Positions 49,042 through 59,632 are shown, counted from the first letter of the stretch. The stretch: 64,000 nucleotides of DNA from Thiomicrorhabdus sp. Milos-T2 (GCF_000702325.1 NZ_KL370891.1:1631306-1695305); one strand, 5' to 3'. Notes: a model not told the origin generated them from the sequence alone. Made by a program: numbers and translations.

Positions 49042-49140
49042 ATGAATGGTATCAAAGCAATTATTTGGGGTCTAATATTAACGTTTGGTTCAATTGCATT
49101 AATGTGGTGGTTAAGTACCATGACGGTAGTTGCAGTTTAA
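49042..49140 (+). CDS. 32-aa single-helix membrane peptide, candidate oxidase subunit
   Basis: Reads MNGIKAIIWGLILTFGSIAL and ends in MWWLSTMTVVAV: one membrane helix and almost nothing else. AAAGGACAAGG precedes the ATG, and it is 12 bases behind the dihaem cytochrome and before the operon terminator. Small subunits of this size (CydX, CydS, CydH) stabilise bd oxidases, but the sequence is not recognisably one of them. Confidence 0.65.
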   Translation: MNGIKAIIWGLILTFGSIALMWWLSTMTVVAV

Positions 49141-49181
49141 ATTTATTTACACTCGCTTCAACTAGACTCTCCTAAAAGTCG

Positions 49182-49214
49182 CCTCTCAGAACAACTGTTT
49201 TGAGAGGTTTTTTT
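49182..49214 (+). terminator. Terminator of the oxidase-fcc operon
   Basis: CCTCTCAGAACA (49182-49193), loop AC, TGTTTTGAGAGG (49196-49207), then seven T. Confidence 0.92.
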
Positions 49215-49282
49215 GGTTATAACCCCTGATAATGCCTTTCTAATCATAAGGTTATTAAACGATTTACAAACATGAGAATCCT

Positions 49283-49564
49283 ATGAAAACATTAAGAACC
49301 TTATCCTTACTTGAAGGCTCATCCCTCTTACTACTCCTGTTCATTGCCGTTCCTTTAAAACGGATGTTAGACATGCCAGAAGCCGTATCCATAATTGGAC
49401 CAATCCACGGTATATTGTTTATAGTCTTTAATTTAACAATCGTTATTGCAGTGGCTAAATCTCAACTAAAAGCAAGCCATGGCTTAATAGGTTTCATCGC
49501 TTCACTCATCCCATTTGGTAGTTTTGTCTTTAAAGCAAAACTACTAAACAAAACGCAGTATTAA
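49283..49564 (+). CDS. DUF3817 small membrane protein
   Basis: 93 aa, three hydrophobic segments. LSLLEGSSLLLLLFIAVPLKRM, GPIHGILFIVFNLTIVIA and IPFGSFVFKAKL match the DUF3817 family, whose function is unknown. It is followed by the SLAC1-type gene after 22 bases. Confidence 0.85.
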   Translation: MKTLRTLSLLEGSSLLLLLFIAVPLKRMLDMPEAVSIIGPIHGILFIVFNLTIVIAVAKSQLKASHGLIGFIASLIPFGSFVFKAKLLNKTQY

Positions 49565-49586
49565 GAACTTTAACAAAGGAAGAAAC

Positions 49587-50555
49587 ATGATTGAAAGATT
49601 ACAAAACCTAGCCTACTTTCCTGCTAGTTTTTTTGGCATGATTATGGGGCTAACAGGCTTAAGCATTGCCTTTATAAGCTTAGCTCAAGTTTATGAAACC
49701 ACGGCAATATTTTCTAAAATTTCATTCGTATTTACTTTAGTGTTAATGGTGATTTTAATTTTAATGTACAGCTATAAAGTCATGCGCTTTCCTAAAGAAG
49801 TCATTGCTGAATTAGAACACCCTGTTAAAATGAACTTTGTTCCAACAATCAGCATTAGCTTATTGTTATTGAGTATCGCTTTTTATGCTTTGGGTTACAT
49901 TGAAATATCTCAATACACATGGATTATCGGGGCAGCATTACAACTTTCACTAACCTACTGGGTACTTTATAACTGGGTACATCATGACTTCTTTACGCCA
50001 GAGCACTCTAACCCGGCCTGGTTCATCCCAATTGTTGGTAACATCATTGTGCCAATTGCTGGTGTTCACCATGCTCCCATTGAATTAAGTTGGTTCTTTT
50101 TCTCTATCGGAATCATTTTTTGGCTGGTTGTTAAGTCAATATTAGTGAATAGAATTATTTTTCACGCCCCCATACAAGAAAGATTAATTCCAACACTATT
50201 CATCTTTATTGCACCGCCAGCGGTTGGATTTATCTCCTACTTAGCGTTAAACAATCACGAACTTAATCAGTTTGGAATGGTCTTATACTTTTTTGGCTTA
50301 TCTATGACTTTACTCATGATGGTATCAGTTGGAAAATTTATTAAACTGTCATTTGCTTTGTCCTGGTGGGCATATACCTTCCCCTTAGCAGCAATGGCAA
50401 TTGCCAGTTATAAAATGGCGCAAGTCGCACATTCCAATTTTTATCTTTATATCGCCATAGCCATCCATGTAGTGCTGTTTGTTTTAATTCTCAACTTCTT
50501 AGCTAAAACGGTAAAAGCCGTATATCTGAAGCAGATTTGTAATGACAAACACTAA
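49587..50555 (+). CDS. SLAC1/TehA-type anion channel
   Basis: 322 aa with ten membrane helices, the number in the TehA/SLAC1 fold. FFGMIMGLTGLSIAF starts helix I and WFIPIVGNIIVPIAG fits the family. It conducts or exports anions (sulfite, dicarboxylates, nitrate or chloride in known members). In a sulfur oxidiser sulfite export is conceivable, but the ligand is open. It overlaps the next start by 14 bases. Confidence 0.85.
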   Translation: MIERLQNLAYFPASFFGMIMGLTGLSIAFISLAQVYETTAIFSKISFVFTLVLMVILILMYSYKVMRFPKEVIAELEHPVKMNFVPTISISLLLLSIAFYALGYIEISQYTWIIGAALQLSLTYWVLYNWVHHDFFTPEHSNPAWFIPIVGNIIVPIAGVHHAPIELSWFFFSIGIIFWLVVKSILVNRIIFHAPIQERLIPTLFIFIAPPAVGFISYLALNNHELNQFGMVLYFFGLSMTLLMMVSVGKFIKLSFALSWWAYTFPLAAMAIASYKMAQVAHSNFYLYIAIAIHVVLFVLILNFLAKTVKAVYLKQICNDKH

Positions 50556-50940
50556 TATATTCAGTTTAAAAATGGATGCTCGGGACCATGAATGTGATAT
50601 TCAAGGCGTGGTGAACAATGCTCATTATCAGCACTATTTTGAGCATGCTCGCCACCGTTTTTTACTGCATCACAATATTGATTTTGCAGTGTTAGCGAAA
50701 CAAGGTATCTATCTAATGGTCGCAAAAATAGAGATTGAATATAAAGCCTCCTTAAAAGCGCATGATCAATTTCAAATTACCGTTGAGCCAGAAAAAATAT
50801 CTCGGTTAAAAGTTTGTTTTCTACAGAAAATATACAACACACAAACACAGGCACTGATGGCGATTGCAAAAACTACCGTTGTTACCATAGGTAATGACAA
50901 CAAACCACTTCGCAACAGCCCTCTAGACGCACTGTTCTAA
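50542..50940 (+). CDS. Hot-dog acyl-CoA thioesterase (YbgC-like)
   Basis: 132 aa. DARDHECDIQGVVNNAHYQHYFEHARHRF (about 11-39) holds the Asp/GVVNN active-site signature. A cytosolic thioesterase of unknown substrate. Translationally coupled to the preceding transporter gene. Confidence 0.85.
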   Translation: MTNTNIFSLKMDARDHECDIQGVVNNAHYQHYFEHARHRFLLHHNIDFAVLAKQGIYLMVAKIEIEYKASLKAHDQFQITVEPEKISRLKVCFLQKIYNTQTQALMAIAKTTVVTIGNDNKPLRNSPLDALF

Positions 50941-50959
50941 AATACACAAGGATATAAAT

Positions 50960-51289
50960 ATGAAAATAGCTATCACAAGCCCTAATGCAAAAACAATCGC
51001 AGGTCATGCAGGTAAATGCCCTGGTTATTTAATTTTTGAAGTTGAAGATGGTGAAATTATGAATCAGTACCATATTAAGCTTAGTAAAGAACAAGTATTC
51101 AAAAATTTTTCAGGCCCTTTATCAAAGAACCCTCAACATCCTTTAAACGGTATTAACGCCTTTATCACCCAAGGCTTAGGAGACGGTTTAAAACAACGTT
51201 TGGCTAAAGATCAAATTAACGCCTATACAACCGAGTTAACCAACCCTGAAGAAGCGGTTCAAGCTGTCATTAACTGCTTCCATTCATAG
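50960..51289 (+). CDS. NifB/NifX-domain (FeMo-cofactor type) protein
   Basis: 109 aa. KIAITSPNAKTIAGHAGKCPGYLIFEV, QGLGDGLKQRL and NAYTTELTNPEEAVQAVI are typical of the NifX/DUF134-partner fold. Members bind iron-sulfur or molybdenum clusters in transit. No nitrogenase gene is visible here, so it may serve another metallocofactor. Confidence 0.8.
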   Translation: MKIAITSPNAKTIAGHAGKCPGYLIFEVEDGEIMNQYHIKLSKEQVFKNFSGPLSKNPQHPLNGINAFITQGLGDGLKQRLAKDQINAYTTELTNPEEAVQAVINCFHS

Positions 51290-51950
51290 AATACTCCAAC
51301 CTTACGCCCTCGCTATAATCATTTGAACTACTTATTCAGCACCAGGCCTAATGACTCTTTAAAACAAGGAAAGCCAGCAAAATACTGGCTCCTGTGCCTA
51401 AAAAGGAAATAGTTTATTCTAGTTCAATGCACTTGCTGAGTGCAGTGTACTTTGTATACCGACTCAGAAAAAAACGCAAAAATCAGGTACAAAAAAACCG
51501 GCGAAAGCCGGTTCTCTTTTACTAAAGTTTTTAGCGACCGTTTTTGTCAAGGTCAAGGCGGTTAATGCTAAAGCTTAGTAAACTAAGTGACGCTTAAAAC
51601 AACGCAGAAATTCGCAAAACAAGCAGGCTTGTCAATTTTCAAATCCTAACCACAAGGCAATAAAAAACCCCATAAACCTAAAAGATTTACAGGGTTTTAA
51701 AACAAACCATTTTTAGCGAGCGTTTTTGTCAAGGTCAAGGCGGATTCTAACGAAGTTTACAACAAGTAAACGAGTTTGAATCCAACGCAGAGATTGGCAA
51801 AACAAGCCCATAAAAACAAAAAAGCCAGCGTAAAGCTGGCTCTTAATCAAAAAGGAATTAGTTTGTTCGAGTTCAAGGCGCTTTCTGGGGAAGTGTACCT
51901 AAAGTACACGACTCAGGAAGCAACACAGAAATCGAACAAACTAAACCTTT
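51290..51950. repeat. Alternating terminator hairpins and structured repeats behind ilvC
   Basis: Four short hairpins (AGCCAG-CAAAATA-CTGGCT near 51371; ACCGGC-GAAA-GCCGGT near 51497; AACCC...GGGTT near 51668-51697; AGCCAGC-GTAAA-GCTGGCT near 51822) alternate with four related units of about 75-110 bases (near 51412, 51528, 51713 and 51859). Each unit shares a core like TCAAGGCG ... CAACGCAGAAAT between pairing arms. The last is nearly perfect: TAGTTTGTTCGA (51859-51870) with TCGAACAAACTA (51932-51943), and GTGTAC/GTACAC inside. No gene is supported here. Confidence 0.65.
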
Positions 51951-52982
<1,032 letters not shown>

Positions 52983-53100
52983 TTAATTGCACACCTTTAA
53001 AAAGGTATTGCTTGTTACTAATTAATATTTACTTTTAAAATTAAAAAATTGAGGGTTTGAAATGCCCATTAAAGTTATGCGGGCATTATCAACGACTTAG

Positions 53101-53592
53101 CTATACGTGTAAACACTTTTCTCCACGTAAAACGCCAACAGTACCTGAACGTACCGTTTCTAAAATCAACACAGGATCAATTGCACTGATAAAAGCATCT
53201 AACTTTTTAGATTCACCCACCATTTGCACGGTGTAAGTGGTTGCCGTTACATCCACGATATCGCCTCTAAAAATATCTGCTAAACGTTTGTACTCATCAC
53301 GCATTTGACCTGTTGCAGAAAGTTTAATTAACATGAGTTCACGCTCAATGTGCGCTCCTTCCGTTAAATCTAGTACTTTTATAACATCAATTAAGCGGTT
53401 CAAGTGTTTAACAATCTGCTCAATCTGAGCCGCCGTTCCACTCGTTACTAACGTTAATCGAGAGATTGAATCGTCTTCAGTTGGTGCAACAGTTAACGCA
53501 TGAATGTTATAGCCGCGTGCTGAAAACAGACCGGAAACACGAGACAACGCTCCTGATTCATTTTCCATTAACATTGAAATAATATGTTTCAT
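53101..53592 (-). CDS. ilvN: Acetolactate synthase small (regulatory) subunit
   Basis: 163 aa. N-terminal ACT domain (HIISMLMENESGALSRVSGLFSARGYNIHALTV) plus the C-terminal ALS_ss domain. It activates the large subunit and gives feedback control by valine. 10 bases behind the large-subunit gene. Could equally be named ilvH. Confidence 0.95.
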   Translation of the reverse strand: MKHIISMLMENESGALSRVSGLFSARGYNIHALTVAPTEDDSISRLTLVTSGTAAQIEQIVKHLNRLIDVIKVLDLTEGAHIERELMLIKLSATGQMRDEYKRLADIFRGDIVDVTATTYTVQMVGESKKLDAFISAIDPVLILETVRSGTVGVLRGEKCLHV

Positions 53593-53602
53593 TGCTTTAC
53601 AC

Positions 53603-55306
53603 CTATACCAAAATCATTTCATTAAGACCTGCACCAGCAGGAATCATTGGGTAAACGTTTTCTTGTTGATCCGTCATGATGTCAACAAAAACCAAACGGT
53701 CTTTATTCTTATCAGAGAAAACTTCTGCAAGTTGTTCTTTCATTGTTTTAGGATCATCAATTCGAACACCAACATGCCCGTAAGACTCGGCTAACTTGAC
53801 AAAATCAGGCAACGAGTCCATGTATGACATTGAATAACGACGCTCATAAAAGAACTCTTGCCATTGACGAACCATACCTAGAAAACCATTATTTAAGCAA
53901 ATGATTTTGACGGGTAAACCATACTGTAGACAAGTTGACAGCTCTTGAATATTCATTTGAATAGAGCCTTCACCCGTTACACAGATACTGACAGCATCAG
54001 GAAAAGCCATTTGTACACCCATTGCTGCAGGCAGACCAAAGCCCATTGTTCCTAATCCACCCGAATTAATCCAACGACGAGGTTTATCAAATGGATAATA
54101 TTGAGCAGCATACATTTGATGTTGCCCAACATCTGAAGAAACGTAAGCGTCGCCATTAGTGACTTCCCATACCGCTTCAACCGCAGCTTGTGGTTTTATT
54201 TTAGAGCCTGTTGTGTCATAACGCAGACACTTAGTTGCTCGCCACTCTTCAATCTGCGTCCACCAGTCAGCCAACGCCGCTTCATCTGATTTAAGCTCAG
54301 TTTTATCTAAAATGGCATTCATTTCAGTTAACACTTGCTTAACTGGACCAACTATCGGTATATCGACTATCACATTTTTTGAAATTGATGCCGGATCAAT
54401 ATCTACATGAATGATTTTAGCGTCAGGACAAAACTTCTCTAAATTACCGGTTACACGGTCATCAAAGCGAGCACCAATAGCAATAATCAAATCACTGTTA
54501 TGCATTGAAAGGTTTGCTTCATAAGTCCCGTGCATTCCTAGCATTCCTAACGCTTGTTTGTCAGAAGCTGGGAAAGCCCCTAATCCCATTAAGGTTTGCA
54601 CAATTGGGAAACCTAATTTGTGGGTTAGTTTTGTTAGTTCAGCCGAAGCATCACTTAGAACAGTACCTCCACCAGAATATAAAATAGGACGTTTAGCTGA
54701 AAGCATCATTTCAACAGCTTTTTTAATTTGTCCGCTATGGCCTTTTGTTACAGGCATATAGGAGCGCATATCAACTTCTTGTGTATATACATAGGAGCTT
54801 TTGGCGGTTTGGATATCTTTTGGAATATCAACTACAACTGGGCCAGGTCGGCCCGTTGTTGCTAAATAAAACGCTTTTTTGAGCGTATCAGCAAGTTCGT
54901 TAACATCCTTAACTAAGAAGTTGTGTTTTACGATTGGTCTTGTAATCCCAACGGTATCAATTTCTTGGAATGCATCCAAACCAATCAATGCCGTAGGCAC
55001 CTGACCAGTAATACATACCATTGGAATTGAATCCATGTAAGCGGTTGCAATACCTGTAACGGCATTGGTCGCACCAGGACCCGAAGTTACAAGGACCACT
55101 CCTGGTTTACCTGTAGAACGCGCATAACCATCAGCAGCATGAACTGCTGCTTGTTCGTGACGCACTAAAATATGATTTAACTCATCACCGTCAGTATCAA
55201 GGGCATCATAGATGGGCAATACTGCACCACCTGGATAACCCCATATATGCTCTACCCCCTCGTCCTGAAGATAATGTACCAGGATTTGGGCACCAGTCAT
55301 TTCCAC
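53603..55306 (-). CDS. ilvB: Acetolactate synthase large subunit
   Basis: 567 aa thiamine-diphosphate enzyme. [13 protein letters not shown] and the catalytic Glu in [20 protein letters not shown] (N-domain), with the ThDP/Mg motif [15 protein letters not shown] ... [10 protein letters not shown] in the C-domain. It makes acetolactate from pyruvate. GTG 55306 has AGAGGAA 7 bases upstream and is the likely start; ATG 55300 is too far from it. Could also be named ilvI. Confidence 0.96.
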   Translation of the reverse strand: MEMTGAQILVHYLQDEGVEHIWGYPGGAVLPIYDALDTDGDELNHILVRHEQAAVHAADGYARSTGKPGVVLVTSGPGATNAVTGIATAYMDSIPMVCITGQVPTALIGLDAFQEIDTVGITRPIVKHNFLVKDVNELADTLKKAFYLATTGRPGPVVVDIPKDIQTAKSSYVYTQEVDMRSYMPVTKGHSGQIKKAVEMMLSAKRPILYSGGGTVLSDASAELTKLTHKLGFPIVQTLMGLGAFPASDKQALGMLGMHGTYEANLSMHNSDLIIAIGARFDDRVTGNLEKFCPDAKIIHVDIDPASISKNVIVDIPIVGPVKQVLTEMNAILDKTELKSDEAALADWWTQIEEWRATKCLRYDTTGSKIKPQAAVEAVWEVTNGDAYVSSDVGQHQMYAAQYYPFDKPRRWINSGGLGTMGFGLPAAMGVQMAFPDAVSICVTGEGSIQMNIQELSTCLQYGLPVKIICLNNGFLGMVRQWQEFFYERRYSMSYMDSLPDFVKLAESYGHVGVRIDDPKTMKEQLAEVFSDKNKDRLVFVDIMTDQQENVYPMIPAGAGLNEMILV

Positions 55307-55702
55307 AACTTAGTTCCTCTTAGTAATGGGGTATTTTTACAAACTAAGAGCTTTACACAAGAATAGCTGCAAAGGTCTATGGTTAGAAATAGCAAGATAA
55401 AATCTTGGAATTCAAACGCAGAAAAATACCTAATATTAGTTAAAAATCACCACTTAATGTTTTAAAGCGGGAAGGGAGGAATTATATAAGATTTTGTAAC
55501 CTTTTAGAACCACAACTAAAGACTTTTAGACAGTTTTTGTGACAAAAGAGCCTTAAATATTAATGTTTTAATACTTACTTGCAATATAAACGCTCTCGTT
55601 AATAGGTCTTTAACCTATTTTTGGCATTAAATTGCAGCTCAAGACTCATTTCATTATTATGATTATCAATCACTTTAAGGATTTAAAATTAAATAAGGAT
55701 TA
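55307..55702. other. Intergenic region upstream of ilvB
   Basis: 396 bases. It holds one decayed MITE-end pair (AGAGCTTTACACAAG and TGCAAAGGTCT, about 55347-55379) and a weak plus-strand hairpin AATAGGT-CTTTA-ACCTATT near 55601. No leader peptide rich in branched-chain codons was found, so attenuation control is not supported. Confidence 0.4.
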
Positions 55703-56257
55703 TTATTTTTGATACTCAGGTCTTAGCAAATATTTACGGTAGTGATTTAGCTCATCAATTGATTCCATAATATCTGCCAAGGCTAAATGCGCCCCACTCT
55801 TGTTATGTGATTGATACACTTTTGGAGCCCAACGACGCGAAAGTTCTTTAAGGGTGCTTACATCTAAATTTCGGTAATGAAAAAATCTTTCTAATAAAGG
55901 CATCTGTTCAACCATAAAACGTCGGTCTTGACAGATACTATTGCCACACATCGGAGATTTCCCCGCAGGAACATAGTTCTGTAAAAACTCAATGGTAAGA
56001 CGTTCAGCTTCTTGCATTGAAACCTGACTCTCTTGCACTCGTTGAGTTAGTCCCGATTTACCATGATGAGTCACACACCAGTTATCCATTAAATCTAATT
56101 CAGCTTGTTCAGTTTTAACGGCAATAACAGGACCTTCCGCCAAAACATTCAGCTCACTATCGGTAACAACCGTCGCTATCTCAATTATTTTATGGGTTTT
56201 AGGCTCAAGCCCGGTCATTTCTAAATCAATCCAAATTAAATTGTTTTCTGACTTCAT
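55703..56257 (-). CDS. orn: Oligoribonuclease
   Basis: 184 aa DEDDh exonuclease. [23 protein letters not shown] (first Asp and Glu), [18 protein letters not shown] and [16 protein letters not shown], and the HLALADI segment hold the catalytic residues. It degrades 2-5-nt RNAs and pGpG from c-di-GMP turnover. The start at 56257 (MKSENNLIW) matches family length; starts 6 codons upstream are possible. Confidence 0.96.
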   Translation of the reverse strand: MKSENNLIWIDLEMTGLEPKTHKIIEIATVVTDSELNVLAEGPVIAVKTEQAELDLMDNWCVTHHGKSGLTQRVQESQVSMQEAERLTIEFLQNYVPAGKSPMCGNSICQDRRFMVEQMPLLERFFHYRNLDVSTLKELSRRWAPKVYQSHNKSGAHLALADIMESIDELNHYRKYLLRPEYQK

Positions 56258-56306
56258 TTTTTTATCTCTCATCACTTCAGTAGAGCTTTAAAGGCGGTTG
56301 AAATAG

Positions 56307-56385
56307 GGACTTTTGCACGAGTCGAGGGATGTAAGACAAAGAACTATAATCTTTTTAACCATTCTTTGACTCTTACAGAGGTCTC
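56307..56385. mobile_element. Degraded MITE remnant
   Basis: GGACTTTTGCACGAG at the left and AGAGGTCTC at the right, with TTTTTAACCATT inside. Decayed and without target duplication. It fills part of the orn-M48 spacer (56258-56548), which otherwise shows nothing. Confidence 0.5.
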
Positions 56386-56548
56386 AAATTAGAAGCTTTA
56401 CGCTTTTTTTAAAGGATTCCCTATCACGACACTAGCTCTTAACATACAATATGCGCTTATCTTAACGTAGAATTTAAACAGAAAACACATTGATTCCCAC
56501 AATCAGGAATCATCAAAAAACAGATATAAACATAGAAATAGGCAGATT

Positions 56549-57814
56549 ATGAATTGGATTACCACGCTCTTTTTAAGCGCACTATTTATTAACCTCTTTA
56601 TTGAAGTTTGGTTAAACATTAAAAATCAATTTCATATTGGAAAAAACCGTAATCAAGTACCTGAAGACTTTAGTCAAACAGTAAGTTTAGAGGCACACCA
56701 AAAAGCCGCTGATTATAGCCGTGCAAAATTACAACTTGGCCGTTTAGGGCTATTTTATGATGCCGCTATTTTATGGTTAATGACTTTAGGGGGAGGTTTT
56801 CAAAGTATCTATTCTGCATGGCTACAAAGCGGACTTGAAAATATCTGGCTAGAAGTTGGTTTTTTGCTTTCCACCTTATGGATTTTGTCTATTCTTCACC
56901 TTCCATTTACTTTATTAAGTACCTTTAAAATTGAGGCTGAGTACGGTTTTAATAAAACCACTCCAATGAAATTTATTAGTGATTTATTCAAGCAATGGGT
57001 ACTAATATTGGTAATTGGCCTACCATTAATATGGGTGATATTAAGCATAATGACTCAATTTATCGACCAGGCCTGGTGGTTTTATACTTGGGTTGTTTGG
57101 ATGAGTTTTCAGTTAATTATTATGTGGGCATACCCAAAATGGATTGCGCCTATATTCAACAAATTTACACCGCTTGAAGATGAGGAAATGAAAAGACGAA
57201 TCACCAACTTATTAGAACGAACAGGCTTTGAGTCTAATGGTATTTTTGTTATGGATGGTTCATCACGCTCGGGTCATGGTAACGCCTACTTTACCGGCAT
57301 GGGTAAAAACAAACGTATTGTTTTCTTTGATACCTTATTAGAAAGCCTTACACCTGAAGAAGTAGAGGCCGTCCTTGCACACGAATTAGGGCATTTTAAG
57401 CATGGTCATATTCGTAAACGTTTAATTGAAGGTACCGCTTATAGCTTAATTGGTTTAGCGTTATTGGGCTGGCTCATTCAATTACCCGAGTTTTACTCAG
57501 GCTTAGGAATGGTCAGTCAATCACCCGCTATTGCTCTATTATTATTTATGACCGCGATACCGGTTATGTTCTTTTTTCTGGGACCTATTGGTGCATTTAA
57601 AAGTCGTAAACACGAATTTGAAGCCGATGCTTTTGCGGCACAACATGTAGGTGCTGAACACTTAATTTCAGCATTGTTAAAAATGTACCGTGACAATGCA
57701 AGTACTTTAACCCCAGACCCTTTGTTTTCGGCTTACCATGATAGCCATCCACCAGCAAAGATTCGTATAGATCATCTAAAGTCTCTTGCTAAGCAAAATA
57801 AAACTTCAGAATAA
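56549..57814 (+). CDS. M48 family zinc metalloprotease (Ste24/CAAX-protease-like)
   Basis: 421 aa integral membrane protease. About seven helices, HELGH at 278-282 (zinc ligands and catalytic Glu), with the third ligand in HEFEADAFAAQH, and C-terminal DSHPPAKIRIDHL. The length and N-terminal half match the Ste24-type subfamily. It probably clips misfolded or signal-bearing membrane proteins. The iterated palindrome lies inside (57066-57077; Gln-Ala-Trp). A MITE begins two bases after its stop codon. Confidence 0.92.
   Translation: MNWITTLFLSALFINLFIEVWLNIKNQFHIGKNRNQVPEDFSQTVSLEAHQKAADYSRAKLQLGRLGLFYDAAILWLMTLGGGFQSIYSAWLQSGLENIWLEVGFLLSTLWILSILHLPFTLLSTFKIEAEYGFNKTTPMKFISDLFKQWVLILVIGLPLIWVILSIMTQFIDQAWWFYTWVVWMSFQLIIMWAYPKWIAPIFNKFTPLEDEEMKRRITNLLERTGFESNGIFVMDGSSRSGHGNAYFTGMGKNKRIVFFDTLLESLTPEEVEAVLAHELGHFKHGHIRKRLIEGTAYSLIGLALLGWLIQLPEFYSGLGMVSQSPAIALLLFMTAIPVMFFFLGPIGAFKSRKHEFEADAFAAQHVGAEHLISALLKMYRDNASTLTPDPLFSAYHDSHPPAKIRIDHLKSLAKQNKTSE
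57066..57077. repeat. 12-bp iterated palindrome inside the M48 gene
   Basis: Exact copy read as GAC CAG GCC TGG TGG, a third reading frame relative to the copies in tesA and ybbP. Confidence 0.85.
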
Positions 57815-57816
57815 AT

Positions 57817-58075
57817 GAGATCTTTGCACGAGAGTATGTACGAGTAAAAATGGTTCTAGGTGCCCCTTGAGGTAAAAATCCACCCGATTTTTGTTGTACC
57901 CCAAGGGCACTTCCGTTAGGCGACAACTTGCGAATAGCTAGCTATTCCCTACGTTTTCCGCCGCAAACGAAGAACTCGACGCCCGTAGGGGTAAGTCGAG
58001 AATCAGGCAAATTTTTTACCCTCAAGGGGTACTCACGCCTATTTTTCTTTCGCATCTATCTCGTGCAAAGGTCTC
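57817..58075 (+). mobile_element. MITE copy G (259 bp, largest)
   Basis: Forward orientation with all extra modules: the CCCAAGGGCACTTCCG block in the left arm and the CTCGACGCC...GTCGAG and TACCCTCAAGGGGTA hairpins in the right arm. One base of the left end is changed (GAGATC). Flanks share AAAT only. Open frames inside it are not genes. Confidence 0.88.
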
Positions 58076-58159
58076 AAATATTTTATAAACTTGAGCTTTG
58101 TACGAAAGGAACTTGTGCAAAACTCTTACAAGACCAATAAATAGTGTTAGGAAATACTT

Positions 58160-58513
58160 ATGAGCAATCCATCTCCATTGATTCTAGAATTATTAAGTCA
58201 ACATTGCGAAGACATGCCAAAAGGCACTAAACCCATTATTATTCCCACCATTGAAAGCAATTTAAGTATTTTAGAAGGCTGGGAAGCCCCTTTAAGCTAT
58301 GCAAATATTGCAAAAACCTTCAATTTTAAAAATTACCACCAAACCATTGCTTTTGTAAATGCTGTCACCTGGCTAGCAAATAAAGAAGACCACCACCCAA
58401 GAATCTGCTTTGACTATAACCGTTGTGAGATCACTTTAACCACTCATAGCGCTAAAGGTTTGACGATGAACGATATGATTATGGCTGCCAAAATTAATGC
58501 TTTGCTAGACTAA
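58160..58513 (+). CDS. phhB: Pterin-4a-carbinolamine dehydratase
   Basis: 117 aa. NKEDHHPRICFDYNRCEITLTTHSAKGLTMNDMIMAAKI carries the [E/N]xxHHP...TH...GLT-x-ND signature with the three active histidines. It regenerates tetrahydropterin and can act in pterin recycling without phenylalanine hydroxylase. Full length. Preceded by a MITE and followed by rsgA after 66 bases. Confidence 0.9.
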   Translation: MSNPSPLILELLSQHCEDMPKGTKPIIIPTIESNLSILEGWEAPLSYANIAKTFNFKNYHQTIAFVNAVTWLANKEDHHPRICFDYNRCEITLTTHSAKGLTMNDMIMAAKINALLD

Positions 58514-58579
58514 ATTGACACAATTCATTCAAATAGACCCTTACAAGAGTCGGGAATGTAAAAAAAGTGAAAAAGACCA

Positions 58580-59632
58580 ATGGCTAAACGTAAGTTAACG
58601 CACCAACAAAAACGACGAGTTGCGGATAAGAATCGTTCTAAAAAATCGGAAAAAGCTGAAAACATCCCTACCAATAACCTATCTCAACTGGGAGAAGAAC
58701 AACCAGGCCTGGTCATTACTAGTTTTGGTAAACGTGTACTTGTGGAAGACCGTAATGGTGAAAATCATAGCTGTGCTATTCGCCAACACCTTGGTAAATT
58801 AGTTGCTGGCGACAAAGTGGTCTGGCAAAGTGATTTAGAAGAGAACACCGGTGTCGTGGTTAGAGTTGAACCTCGCACCCATGAACTTAGCAGGCCTGGC
58901 TTTAGAGGGCAAACCCGGATGATTGCCGCTAATATAGACTTTATTGGGATTGTTATGCCGGTTGTTCCAGGCATTCACCCCGACATGATTGACCGCTATT
59001 TAATCGCGGCGAATCAACTCAACATTCCCGTCATTATTATCATTAACAAAGTTGATTTACTAAATAATGAAGACGACTGGGAAGCCGTAGCTGAACTACT
59101 AGAACCCTATGATTCTATGGGTATAGAGCTTATTCCTGCTTCAACCGTTTCAAGCGAAGGTTTAGAAACCTTGCAAGAATTTATGGCCGGTAAAAACAGT
59201 GTTTTTGTAGGATCATCAGGTGCAGGAAAATCTTCACTTATCAATGCGTTGATTCCCGATTTAGACATTAGAGTGGGACACTTATCTGAAGCGACTGGCT
59301 TAGGTAAACATACAACAACGAATAGCATTTTATATCACTTAAACAAACCAGATGCCTCTAGTGGAGAAATTTTAGCTACCGGAAACTTAATCGATTCGCC
59401 AGGTGTCAGACAGTTTAGCCCCGCACCCTGCTCTCTTTCAGAGCTAGAAAGTTATTACCCAGACTTTTCTCCATTTCTAGGCCTGTGTAAATATAAAAAC
59501 TGTAGCCACTCTATTGAACCAAACTGTGCCATAAAGGCTGCCGTCGACCAAGATGAAATTGCACTTAGTCGATATCAAAGTTTTCAACGTTTATTAGAAG
59601 AGTTTAAGAGCAATGAAACTGAACAGTCTTAA
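58580..59632 (+). CDS. rsgA: Ribosome small-subunit-dependent GTPase A
   Basis: 350 aa. N-terminal OB fold, then the circularly permuted GTPase with IINKVDLL (G4) before the P loop GSSGAGKSSLIN (G1) and DSPGVRQF (G3). The C-terminal zinc knuckle is CKYKNCSHSIEPNC. It helps late 30S maturation. It contains one exact palindrome copy (58702-58713, Pro-Gly-Leu-Val) and a shorter variant at 58891-58899. Confidence 0.96.
   Translation: MAKRKLTHQQKRRVADKNRSKKSEKAENIPTNNLSQLGEEQPGLVITSFGKRVLVEDRNGENHSCAIRQHLGKLVAGDKVVWQSDLEENTGVVVRVEPRTHELSRPGFRGQTRMIAANIDFIGIVMPVVPGIHPDMIDRYLIAANQLNIPVIIIINKVDLLNNEDDWEAVAELLEPYDSMGIELIPASTVSSEGLETLQEFMAGKNSVFVGSSGAGKSSLINALIPDLDIRVGHLSEATGLGKHTTTNSILYHLNKPDASSGEILATGNLIDSPGVRQFSPAPCSLSELESYYPDFSPFLGLCKYKNCSHSIEPNCAIKAAVDQDEIALSRYQSFQRLLEEFKSNETEQS
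58702..58713. repeat. 12-bp iterated palindrome inside rsgA
   Basis: Exact copy, read as A CCA GGC CTG GT; a 9-base CAGGCCTGG core recurs at 58891 in another frame (Arg-Pro-Gly). Confidence 0.85.

Noticed and set aside
49981-50040. CCGGCCTGGTTC as another palindrome copy
   Set aside because: Only half matches (ACCCGGCCTGGT) and it encodes the conserved Asn-Pro-Ala-Trp of the SLAC1 protein; treated as chance.
55307-55702. Attenuator with leader peptide for ilvBNC
   Set aside because: No short frame rich in Val/Leu/Ile codons followed by a terminator on the minus strand was found.
57928-58140. 70-aa frame
   Set aside because: Located within MITE copy G and its flank.
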